In this document: positions 1 to 5,389 of the stretch, one piece after another
Layout of the letters: each line of letters opens with the position of its first letter
Numbering within the stretch: position 1 is the stretch's first letter
Assembly (NCBI GenBank): GCA_030038335.1
Contig: JASHPC010000109.1
Location: 1-8,767, forward strand
Direction of reading: 5' to 3'
Origin: Vulcanimicrobiota bacterium
GTDB lineage: Bacteria > Vulcanimicrobiota > Vulcanimicrobiia > Vulcanimicrobiales > Vulcanimicrobiaceae
Length of the DNA: 8,767 bases
Notes under the pieces: generated by a model
Database searches by the model: none
What the model was told of the DNA's origin: nothing
Seen by the model: the letters and a program-made list of their open reading frames with translations, nothing else
Program-made: the position numbers and the translations under genes

Positions 1-51
1 ATGACGCGTCGCGCCACGGCGCTTCCAGCGGCCGAAGGTGCCGCGGCATGA
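1..51 (+). CDS. 3' end of an upstream gene (partial; possibly ccoN)
   Basis: Frame 1 is open from the window edge to a TGA at 49-51, giving 16 residues rich in Ala and Arg. The stop overlaps the ATG of the next gene as ATGA, the same junction style seen between the following oxidase genes. This suggests the fragment is the C-terminus of the preceding gene of the operon. In ccoNOQP clusters that gene would be ccoN, the catalytic heme-copper subunit, but nothing in these few residues identifies it. The role is inferred from position only. Confidence 0.45.
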   Translation: MTRRATALPAAEGAAA

Positions 52-638
52 GACGCATCGGAATGAACGACGTCGCCACGCTGGCAATCGTCTCCGCGCT
101 CGTGTACGGATTTCTCGCAGTCGTCATGGGCGTAATTCCGGGCATCGTCTTGTCCGGCACGCCGCCCGTCCCGGGCTTGAAGCCGTTCACCGCAGCGGAG
201 ATGCGCGGGCGCGACATTTACGTAAGCGAAGGTTGCGCATACTGCCACTCGCAAGTCGTGCGTCCTCTGCACCAGGACTTGGTCTTTGGGCGCCCGTCGG
301 TCGCCGGCGATTACGCGTACTCGACGCCCGAACTTCTCGGCGACCACCGCAACGGTCCCGATCTCACGAACATCGGTGCTCGTCAACCGAGCAAGGTTTG
401 GCAGTACATTCATCTTTGGGATCCGCGCGCCGTCGTCAGTGACTCGATCATGCCACGGTACCCGTGGCTCTTCCGCCTCACGAAACGCCCTCAGTCGGGC
501 GACGAGGTCGTTCCCGTTCCTCCGGGATACGCGCCGCCCGGTGAGTCCGTCGTCACGACCGAAGAGTCGCGCGACCTGGTCGCATATCTAGAGGCGCTCA
601 AGCAAGTCTCCTTGCAGAAAGCGCACGAGACGCCGTGA
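48..638 (+). CDS. ccoO: cbb3-type cytochrome c oxidase monoheme subunit II (CcoO-like)
   Basis: The product is a 196-residue membrane-anchored cytochrome c that would pass electrons to the catalytic subunit of a cbb3-like terminal oxidase. One hydrophobic helix lies at about residues 9-33 and acts as an uncleaved anchor, with the heme domain outside the membrane. The heme c site CAYCH is at residues 63-67, inside a GRDIYVSEGC...CHSQVVRP context that closely resembles the CcoO signature. Met135 in SIMPRYPW is the likely distal heme ligand. The length is close to that of typical CcoO (about 200 residues). The ATG at 48 overlaps the upstream stop (ATGA), with a GAAGG motif about ten bases upstream. 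The last bases overlap the GTG of the next gene. Identification as CcoO rather than a generic cytochrome c is strong, although the catalytic subunit is outside the window. Confidence 0.9.
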   Translation: MRRIGMNDVATLAIVSALVYGFLAVVMGVIPGIVLSGTPPVPGLKPFTAAEMRGRDIYVSEGCAYCHSQVVRPLHQDLVFGRPSVAGDYAYSTPELLGDHRNGPDLTNIGARQPSKVWQYIHLWDPRAVVSDSIMPRYPWLFRLTKRPQSGDEVVPVPPGYAPPGESVVTTEESRDLVAYLEALKQVSLQKAHETP

Positions 639-802
639 ACGACATGGCCATGTCGGGTAACGGTGTTCTCGGATGGATCGTCATCGCAGGTGGAGCCATC
701 GCAACGGTCTTCACGATCGCCGCGGCTGCATACTGGATCGCGCGTCCGGGTGAGACGGAGCCGGATCATCCAAAACGCACGATTCTGAGAGACGACCGAT
801 GA
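635..802 (+). CDS. small single-helix protein in the CcoQ position
   Basis: A 55-codon reading frame runs from GTG at 635, overlapping the ccoO stop as GTGA, to TGA at 800-802, which overlaps the ATG of the next gene as ATGA. Exact 4-bp overlaps on both sides are strong evidence that it is a real translated gene. The product has one hydrophobic helix at about residues 11-36, starting VLGWIVIAGG, followed by a charged tail containing EPDHPKRTILRDD. In ccoNOQP operons this slot holds CcoQ, a short one-helix protein that helps assemble or stabilise the oxidase. The sequence itself is too short to prove homology, so the CcoQ-like role is inferred from order, size and topology. ATG codons at 644 and 650 are possible alternative starts. 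Confidence 0.75.
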   Translation: MNDMAMSGNGVLGWIVIAGGAIATVFTIAAAAYWIARPGETEPDHPKRTILRDDR

Positions 803-1677
803 GCGGCCCGGACGACTCCGGAATCGGCGACGCCGATTCGATCAGCATCTACGTTGACGACGCCGACAAGCCAATAGCGCAGTATCGCGCGCCGGCACGA
901 TTTCAGCTCGATACGACGAAGCTCTCAGACGGCGAACACACGCTCCGCATCGTTGCCGTCGACGCGCTTGGCAATGCCGGCGTCCGCATCATTCCCTTCA
1001 CGGTTGCGAATGGGCCTGGTATCACCGTCACGGGATTGCGCGCCGGCTCGCGCGTCCGCGGATCGATCGAGGTCGACGTCAATGCGTTCGGATCGGAAGA
1101 GCCCTTCGATCCGGTGCGCGCGGAGTCCGCGGGCCCCGTTCCCGTCTGGACGTGGGTCTTCTTCGCAGTAATCGTCGCATGGGCCGCGTGGTACGGCATC
1201 GAGTACTTCCCAGTTCCGGCAGCGTTTCGAGACACGCCCACGTACGCCGCGAACTCGGCGCTCGCCGCAGCAAACGCTTCGGCGACGCTGACGCAAGCGC
1301 AGACGCCGGCGCCCGTCTCGTCGCAAGCGGCGCTCGGCAGCAAGAACGTCGCGGGCTTCGACTATGCGGCGCAAGGCGCGCAAGCGTTCGCGCAAAACTG
1401 CCAGTCGTGCCATGGCGCCGACGGCACCGGCGTTCCCGGAACGTTCCCAGCGTTGGCAGGTGACCCGGTCGTGAACGGACCCGGCAATCAGCAGATCCGG
1501 ATTCTGTTGCACGGCCTGTCGGGAAAAACCATCAACGGCACGCATTTCGCGGCCCAGATGCCGTCATTCTCCCAACTATCGAACGAAGAGATCGCCGCGG
1601 TCATCGATCACGAGCGAACGTCATGGGGAAATCACGGCCCGCTCGTGACGCCCGAAGAGGTCCAGGCCGCGCGCTGA
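799..1677 (+). CDS. CcoP-like membrane cytochrome c with an N-terminal Ig-like domain
   Basis: This 292-residue protein has three parts. Residues about 12-98 form a predicted beta-rich domain with the DGEHTLRIVAVDALGNAG pattern typical of bacterial Ig-like (Big) repeats. Residues 101-138 contain EPFDPVRAE and a hydrophobic helix with VPVWTWVFFAVIVAWAAWYG, resembling the N-terminal anchor of CcoP. An Ala/Gln/Thr-rich linker (about 146-182) then leads to a class I cytochrome c domain. Its heme site is CQSCH at 201-205, and the probable distal ligand is Met254 in AQMPSF. It is the last visible gene of the oxidase operon and starts at an ATG overlapping the preceding stop, with GAGAG seven bases upstream. 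Canonical CcoP carries two heme c sites, but only one is present here. The Ig-like domain lies on the side of the helix opposite the heme, which is odd. It is probably the electron-entry subunit of the oxidase; a stand-alone cytochrome is less likely. Confidence 0.8.
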   Translation: MSGPDDSGIGDADSISIYVDDADKPIAQYRAPARFQLDTTKLSDGEHTLRIVAVDALGNAGVRIIPFTVANGPGITVTGLRAGSRVRGSIEVDVNAFGSEEPFDPVRAESAGPVPVWTWVFFAVIVAWAAWYGIEYFPVPAAFRDTPTYAANSALAAANASATLTQAQTPAPVSSQAALGSKNVAGFDYAAQGAQAFAQNCQSCHGADGTGVPGTFPALAGDPVVNGPGNQQIRILLHGLSGKTINGTHFAAQMPSFSQLSNEEIAAVIDHERTSWGNHGPLVTPEEVQAAR

Positions 1678-1878
1678 CATCACGGACCTCAGCGATGGGA
1701 TCATACTCGTTACGACTGGCGCCGCGCAAACTCGAGTATCGTCATCATTTGACAGGCGAAGACAATGCGGACGCGCACTTGAAGCGCATTCGTGGGAGTG
1801 CATTACGGCGAGTTCGACGGTCAAAGACCGAAGCGCGTGCTTCTCAAAGCGTTAGGAAACTAGCGCGAGAATTCGATA
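1678..1878. other. intergenic spacer between convergent transcripts
   Basis: This stretch separates the plus-strand oxidase operon from the minus-strand tRNA. No convincing gene is seen. The frame open on the plus strand here runs straight into the tRNA gene and ends there, which marks it as spurious. The only structure noticed is the short inverted repeat at 1818-1830. A TTGACA at about 1748-1753 has no matching -10 element at normal spacing. Confidence 0.6.
1818..1830. terminator. short hairpin, possible weak or factor-assisted terminator
   Basis: CGGTC, a three-base AAA loop and GACCG form a 5-bp perfect stem between the 3' end of the oxidase operon and the 3' end of the tRNA on the other strand. 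That is where a bidirectional terminator would be expected. There is no T-run on either side, so intrinsic termination is not well supported. Confidence 0.2.
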
Positions 1879-1953
1879 TCGGGCTGACTGGATTCGAACC
1901 AGCGATCTCTACACCCCCAGTGTAGCGCGATAACCAAGCTTCGCTACAGCCCG
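1879..1953 (-). tRNA. tRNA-Pro (anticodon GGG)
   Basis: Read on the minus strand, a complete 75-base cloverleaf can be drawn by eye. The acceptor stem CGGGCTG/CAGCCCG has seven pairs and discriminator A, followed by T8 A9. The D stem is GCGA/TCGC with a GG-containing loop. The anticodon stem is CTACA/TGTAG with loop CTGGGGG, which places GGG at positions 1916-1918 as the anticodon. The variable loop has five bases. The T stem is GCTGG/CCAGT with the standard TTCGAAT loop. The layout matches bacterial proline tRNAs. No CCA is encoded at the 3' end. The gene begins 18 bp after the stop of the minus-strand gene upstream, so it may be processed from that transcript; no separate promoter was recognised. 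Confidence 0.95.
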
Positions 1954-1971
1954 ATGCCGCGACGTTTCGCG

Positions 1972-2421
1972 TTACGCGGGAGGGAACCCGCTTGGATCGC
2001 CGGAGCGCACGGAGAACGGTACGCGCCACGTGTCTTCACAGCGACCGTCGACCTCGACGCGCCATTCGTAGCGGGATCCTGGAGCGAGCGGCATCGGAGG
2101 AAAGTTCACCGCGAAGCAACCGTCTAGGGGTGTACCCGGAACCAAGCCAGCCGGACGGCCCGCTTCGAACGCGAACGGAACTTCAACGCTCTGTTGCGAG
2201 CCTTCGGGGCCTGTGGGAAACTGCACCGGATGACCATCCGCGTCGACGAGCGCCAGCTTTACGTTGAACCGGCGGTTCGCATCCGACCACGGAATGGAAA
2301 GTTTCATGGCAACTGCCATGGGTGCCGGTTGCGGCCCCGTAATCGACCAACCGCCACCGAGAACGTAGAGCTTTCCGCCGACGGCCTGCGCCGAATCGCA
2401 AAGCAAAATCGTTATTTGCAG
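1972..2421 (-). CDS. conserved hypothetical protein (DUF6941-like), probable non-ATG start
   Basis: The product is a small, soluble, beta-rich protein of 149 residues if translation begins at the CTG at 2421, or 144 if it begins at the TTG at 2406. The N-terminal pattern QITILLCDSAQAVGGKLYV followed by LGGGWS recalls an uncharacterised family seen in high-GC bacteria, which I recall as DUF6941. That label is from memory and no function is known. No signal peptide, membrane helix or catalytic motif is visible. The C-terminal half (ending in YEWRVEVDG...PFSV) looks like a beta sandwich. The upstream start is preferred because GGAGA sits six bases before CTG, whereas nothing SD-like precedes TTG, and because the QITILL strand looks like part of the fold. 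ATA (2415) and ATT (2409) are other candidates. Only 15 bp follow the HU stop, so the two genes are probably cotranscribed. It ends with TAA. Confidence 0.75.
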   Translation of the reverse strand: MQITILLCDSAQAVGGKLYVLGGGWSITGPQPAPMAVAMKLSIPWSDANRRFNVKLALVDADGHPVQFPTGPEGSQQSVEVPFAFEAGRPAGLVPGTPLDGCFAVNFPPMPLAPGSRYEWRVEVDGRCEDTWRVPFSVRSGDPSGFPPA

Positions 2422-2427
2422 GCCGAG

Positions 2428-2432
2428 TCTCC
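2428..2432 (-). promoter_or_regulatory. ribosome binding site deciding the start of the 1972-2421 gene
   Basis: On the minus strand GGAGA lies between the HU stop codon and the in-frame CTG at 2421-2419, with a six-base spacer. No ATG or GTG follows at suitable spacing in this frame. The site therefore argues for a CTG (or nearby ATA/ATT) start rather than the TTG at 2406. Confidence 0.5.
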
Positions 2433-2436
2433 GGGT

Positions 2437-2724
2437 CTACTTTCGGCGAGCGCCGCCGACGGCGTCTTTGAGTGACTTGCCGGCGACGAACGCCGGAACT
2501 TTTCGCGCGGGGATCTTGATGCGGTCGCCCGTCTTGGGATTACGCCCCTCGCGCGCCTTGCGCGATCGAACCACGAAGTGTCCGAACGGCGTCAGCGCGA
2601 CGCGATCGCCCTTCTTCAGTGCGTTCTTGATTTCGTCGAGAATCAAATCGACGATATGGCCGGCTTGGCGCTTCGACAACTCGCCTTCGTCGGCGACGAC
2701 ATCAACGAGATCCGCTTTCGTCAA
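2437..2724 (-). CDS. HU/IHF-family DNA-binding protein
   Basis: This 95-residue histone-like protein is expected to act as a dimer that bends and compacts DNA in the nucleoid. The N-terminal helices (about residues 2-38, TKADLVDVVADEGELSKRQA) form the dimer body. The HU signature follows: FGHFVVRSRKAREGRNPKTG at about 47-66 is the start of the DNA-clasping arm, with the intercalating proline at Pro63. The C-terminal part KVPAFVAGKSLKDAV is also typical. The length is close to the usual 90-100 residues. The start is TTG at 2724, preceded by a strong AAGGAGAG site with an eight-base spacer, so the non-ATG start is well supported. HU cannot be told from IHF here; a single general HU is more likely. 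It lies 83 bp downstream of aroQ and is followed closely by a hypothetical gene. Confidence 0.95.
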   Translation of the reverse strand: MTKADLVDVVADEGELSKRQAGHIVDLILDEIKNALKKGDRVALTPFGHFVVRSRKAREGRNPKTGDRIKIPARKVPAFVAGKSLKDAVGGARRK

Positions 2725-2732
2725 TCTTCTAT

Positions 2733-2740
2733 CTCTCCTT
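2733..2740 (-). promoter_or_regulatory. strong Shine-Dalgarno of the HU gene (TTG start)
   Basis: AAGGAGAG on the minus strand lies eight bases before the TTG at 2724. It is the best SD match in the window and fixes the non-ATG start of the HU gene. Confidence 0.75.
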
Positions 2741-2750
2741 ACGCGTCAAC

Positions 2751-2790
2751 GGGAGGTACTCTATACGCAGGGAGGGCAACGCTTCCTCCC
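2751..2790 (-). promoter_or_regulatory. possible HU promoter/operator region with repeated GGGAGG
   Basis: Between aroQ and the HU gene the plus strand shows GGGAGG at 2751-2756 and 2770-2775 (19 bp apart) and the inverted copy CCTCCC at 2785-2790. A minus-strand TATAGA at 2765-2760, a candidate -10 box, lies between the direct copies. A -35 box at 16-18 bp is not convincing. The inverted pair could instead be a weak transcript hairpin after aroQ, but no U-run follows. Confidence 0.25.
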
Positions 2791-2807
2791 CGCTCGGAGC
2801 AGCGGCT

Positions 2808-3242
2808 TCAACTCTTCACGATCTCTTGCAGGGCCCGCAGTGCCATGAGGTACGAGCGGCCGCCGAATCCGGCAACGTACCCCTTGCACGAACCCGCCGT
2901 GACGCTCGTACGCCGGTGCGTTTCACGCGCGGCGAGATTCGAAAGGTGCACCTCGACGACCGGAACTCTCAGCGATGCAATCGCATCGGCGATCGCGTAG
3001 GAGTAGTGTGCGTATGCCCCCGGATTGATGATGACGGCATCGTACTCTTCTCTCGCGGCGTGCAACGCGTCGATGATTGCGCCCTCGGCGTTGTGTTGTG
3101 TCGTGCGCAACTCGATGCCGAGATGCTTCGCTTCCTGCATGAGGGCGGCATCGATCTCTGCCAGCGTCTGCGTTCCGTAAATCTCCGGCTGCCGTTCGCC
3201 AAGCAAGTTGAGGTTCGGTCCGTGCACCACTAACACACGCAT
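2808..3242 (-). CDS. aroQ: 3-dehydroquinate dehydratase, type II
   Basis: This 144-residue cytoplasmic enzyme converts 3-dehydroquinate to 3-dehydroshikimate in the shikimate pathway to aromatic amino acids. The family hallmarks are in order. GPNLNLLGERQPEIYG at residues 8-23 carries Arg17 and the catalytic Tyr22. INPGAYAHYS at 72-81 carries Asn73 and His79, and EVHLSN at 97-102 carries His99. A basic stretch R106...R110 binds substrate, and the C-terminal GYVAGFGGRSYLMAL motif is present. All residues expected for activity are there, and the length matches the usual 140-150. Type II enzymes form dodecamers. The start is ATG at 3242; only a weak GAG precedes it. The gene is divergent from hslO across 51 bp. 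The HU gene follows on the same strand but with an 83-bp gap, so it may have its own promoter. Confidence 0.96.
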   Translation of the reverse strand: MRVLVVHGPNLNLLGERQPEIYGTQTLAEIDAALMQEAKHLGIELRTTQHNAEGAIIDALHAAREEYDAVIINPGAYAHYSYAIADAIASLRVPVVEVHLSNLAARETHRRTSVTAGSCKGYVAGFGGRSYLMALRALQEIVKS

Positions 3243-3272
3243 CGCTCAGACGTTCTGGGAGGAAAAGCTTTC

Positions 3273-3290
3273 GCCCTCGGCCGAGAGGGC
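3273..3290 (+). promoter_or_regulatory. hairpin over the ribosome binding site of hslO
   Basis: GCCCTC (3273-3278), six bases GGCCGA and GAGGGC (3285-3290) form a perfect 6-bp GC-rich inverted repeat three bases before the hslO ATG. Its 3' arm contains most of the GAGAGG ribosome binding site, so folding of the mRNA would mask the site. A stronger purine stretch GGGAGGAAAAG lies further upstream at 3257-3267. Control of Hsp33 translation by this element is inference only. Confidence 0.4.
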
Positions 3291-3293
3291 GCG

Positions 3294-4178
3294 ATGCCCG
3301 ACGGCGTCGCAAGCCTCTACGCTCCAACGGCCGGAATCGCAATCGTCGGCGCGGCCGTCACGGACGCGGTACGCGAAATTCGCGACCGGCACGATCTTGC
3401 GCCCGTAGTAACGGCTGCGGTCGGCCGGCTCGTCGCCGGTGCCGTCCTGTTTGCGTCGGGCCTGAAGGGGCCGGAACGGATATCGATCCAGATCGCTGCG
3501 GAAGGGCCGATCGGCGGTCTCTTTGCCGACTCGTGGCTGCTCGACGAGCGCACCGTCGGCGTACGGGGTTACGCGCGAAATCCTCACGTCGATCTGCCGC
3601 TCAACGGGCGCGGTAAGTTCGACGTCGCCGGCGCATTGGGCGCAGGTTCGCTGCAAGTCACGAAAACGTACGAGCTCGGACAGCCGTATCGCGGTATCGT
3701 TCCGCTCGTCTCCGGTGAAATAGCCGAGGATCTCGCCGCCTATCTCGTACAATCGGAGCAGATTCCAAGTGCCGTTGCGCTCGGCGTGCTGGCAAATCCA
3801 AGCGGCGTCATCGCCGCCGGAGGCGTGCTCGCGCAAGTGCTGCCCGGCGCGGACGAGCGCGCCGTTGCCGAGTTGGAACGTCGCGCACTCGCAATGCCTC
3901 AGGTAACGCAGCTCGTCGCTTCCGGCGCCGATTCAGAAACGCTCGCGCGCTCCATGACGCCTGACGTCGAGCTTCGCGAACATCGCTTTCTCGACGTCCA
4001 GTTTGCCTGTCTCTGCTCGCGAGAGAAAGTCGAAGCCGCGCTCGTTGGTCTTGGCGTCGCCGACCTCCGCGAAATGGCACGCGAGAATGCGATTACCCGG
4101 GTGAGTTGTGAGTATTGCAAGCGCGAGTATGCGTTCGAGCCCGAAGAGCTCCTCGAACTGAGTGGCCGCATCGGGTAG
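3294..4178 (+). CDS. hslO: Hsp33 redox-regulated holdase chaperone
   Basis: The product has 294 residues, the usual length for Hsp33. This cytoplasmic chaperone is inactive when reduced and zinc-bound. Oxidation releases zinc, the C-terminal region unfolds, and the protein then holds unfolding proteins during combined heat and oxidative stress. The N-terminal chaperone core spans about residues 8-185, with family-like segments SGLKGPERISIQI, VRGYARNPHVDLP and TKTYELGQPYRGIVPLVSGE. The linker is about 186-232. The zinc/redox switch has all four cysteines in the family spacing: CLC at 239-241 and CEYC at 272-275. The start is ATG at 3294 with GAGAGG just upstream, inside a possible hairpin. The gene is divergent from aroQ and convergent with tyrS, only 8 bp away. 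It appears intact and is probably transcribed alone. Confidence 0.96.
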   Translation: MPDGVASLYAPTAGIAIVGAAVTDAVREIRDRHDLAPVVTAAVGRLVAGAVLFASGLKGPERISIQIAAEGPIGGLFADSWLLDERTVGVRGYARNPHVDLPLNGRGKFDVAGALGAGSLQVTKTYELGQPYRGIVPLVSGEIAEDLAAYLVQSEQIPSAVALGVLANPSGVIAAGGVLAQVLPGADERAVAELERRALAMPQVTQLVASGADSETLARSMTPDVELREHRFLDVQFACLCSREKVEAALVGLGVADLREMARENAITRVSCEYCKREYAFEPEELLELSGRIG

Positions 4179-4186
4179 CAGCGGGC

Positions 4187-5389
4187 CTACGCGCGTCGTA
4201 CGCGCGCGAACTTCCTGGAGCCGACCGACAAGACGACCGGCGACGTCCATTCCCACGCCGCTTTCGAGTCGCCGACGACCTCACCGTCGACGCGAACTCC
4301 TCTCCCCGCTACGAGGCGCTCCGCTTCGCGACGGCTCTGTGCAAACTTCGCGAGCACGAGCACGTCCGCCACACGCACCGGTGTCGCGGGCAACACGACT
4401 TCCGGCATCTCGCCGGGAGCCTCCTTGCGCTGAACCGTTTGCTCGAAGAACTCGCGCGATCGCGCGGCTGCATCGGCGCCATGATACCGTGCGACGATCT
4501 CCTGAGCCAGCACCTTCTTCTCGTCCATCGCTTTCGCGCGGCCGGAGTCGAGCGCTTGGTGCAGCTCCTTACACGCGCTCTCGGTGCGAAATGCCGCGTA
4601 CCGCGCATACGTCGGAATCAGCGAGTCCGGCATCGACATCAGCTTCCCGAACTGAGTCTCCGGCGACTCCGTTACACCGACGTAGTTGCCGAGTGATTTG
4701 CTCATCTTCTGCACGCCGTCGAGCCCGACGAGCAGCGGCACCATCGCGCATATCTGCGGAGCCTGACCGCTCTCCCGTTGGTAATGCCGCCCCATGAGCA
4801 AGTTGAAAAGCTGATCGACGCCGCCAAGTTCGACGTCTGCCTCCACCATGACCGAGTCGTACGCCATCGCAATCGGATAGAGCAACTCATGCAGAGAGAT
4901 GGGGTCGCCCGAGTCGTAACGCTCGCGAAAGTCGTTGCGCTCGAGCATCTGCGCAACCGTCGTCTCTGCGGCAAGACGGATGAAATCCGTGCTCGAGAGC
5001 GCGCCGAGCCACTCGGAGTTGTAGCGGATCGCAATTCGCTCGAGATCGAGCACGCGCGACGCCTGCTCGCGATACGTCTGCATGTTGGCTTCGATCTCTT
5101 CGGCGGTCAGTTGCGGGCGTGTCACCTTCTTACCGCTCGGGTCGCCGATGCGCGCCGTGAAGTCGCCGATGATGAGCGTAACGCGGTGTCCGCTCTCGGC
5201 GAATCGTTGAAGGGCGTGCAAAACGACCATGAAGCCCAGATGGAGGTCGGGACTCGTCGGATCGATGCCGAGCTTGACGTTGAGGGGACGTCCGAGTCGA
5301 AGCCGATCCCGAAACTCGTCGCGCGTCTCGATATGCGCAAATCCGTCGAGCAAATACTCGGCGTCTGCGAAATGATCCGGCGTGCTCAT
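4187..5389 (-). CDS. tyrS: tyrosyl-tRNA synthetase
   Basis: This 400-residue class I aminoacyl-tRNA synthetase charges tRNA-Tyr with tyrosine in the cytoplasm. The Rossmann catalytic domain covers about residues 1-225, with LGIDPTSPDLHLGF at 40-53 containing the HIGH-like motif. The tyrosine-site stretch YPIAMAYDS...GGVDQLFN is at 171-196. The KMSKS loop is at 228-232. A helical anticodon domain follows, and a C-terminal S4-type RNA-binding domain (about 336-398) contains RREAERLVAGRGVRVDGE. The layout and HLG(H)-type motif match the TyrZ-like bacterial subgroup. The fourth position of the HIGH motif is Phe53 rather than His. The ATG at 5389 overlaps the mutS2 stop as ATGA, so the two are translationally coupled. 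It is the last gene of the gatB-mutS2-tyrS operon and stops 8 bp from the convergent hslO. Confidence 0.96.
   Translation of the reverse strand: MSTPDHFADAEYLLDGFAHIETRDEFRDRLRLGRPLNVKLGIDPTSPDLHLGFMVVLHALQRFAESGHRVTLIIGDFTARIGDPSGKKVTRPQLTAEEIEANMQTYREQASRVLDLERIAIRYNSEWLGALSSTDFIRLAAETTVAQMLERNDFRERYDSGDPISLHELLYPIAMAYDSVMVEADVELGGVDQLFNLLMGRHYQRESGQAPQICAMVPLLVGLDGVQKMSKSLGNYVGVTESPETQFGKLMSMPDSLIPTYARYAAFRTESACKELHQALDSGRAKAMDEKKVLAQEIVARYHGADAAARSREFFEQTVQRKEAPGEMPEVVLPATPVRVADVLVLAKFAQSRREAERLVAGRGVRVDGEVVGDSKAAWEWTSPVVLSVGSRKFARVRRA

Noticed and set aside
1748..1753. TTGACA as a -35 box downstream of the oxidase operon
   Set aside because: No acceptable -10 hexamer follows at 16-18 bp and no gene lies downstream on that strand.
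1623..1925. A plus-strand open frame of about 100 codons after the CcoP-like gene
   Set aside because: It starts inside the cytochrome gene and ends within the tRNA-Pro gene on the opposite strand. Its C-terminal residues (LTGFEPAIS) are the familiar translation of the tRNA T-arm complement, so it is spurious.
2826..3233. A plus-strand frame opposite aroQ
   Set aside because: It is a shadow of the aroQ codons. AroQ on the minus strand has all its catalytic motifs.
3208..3236. TTGAGG, 17 bases, TAACAC as an hslO promoter
   Set aside because: The spacing is right but the -10 matches the consensus at only three positions, and the site lies within aroQ codons. It is too weak to list.
4190..4206. 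A 7-bp GC-only hairpin (CGCGCGT/ACGCGCG) at the tyrS end, between convergent hslO and tyrS
   Set aside because: It lies within the last tyrS codons, is low-complexity CG repeat, and has no T-run on either strand, so it is not listed as a terminator.
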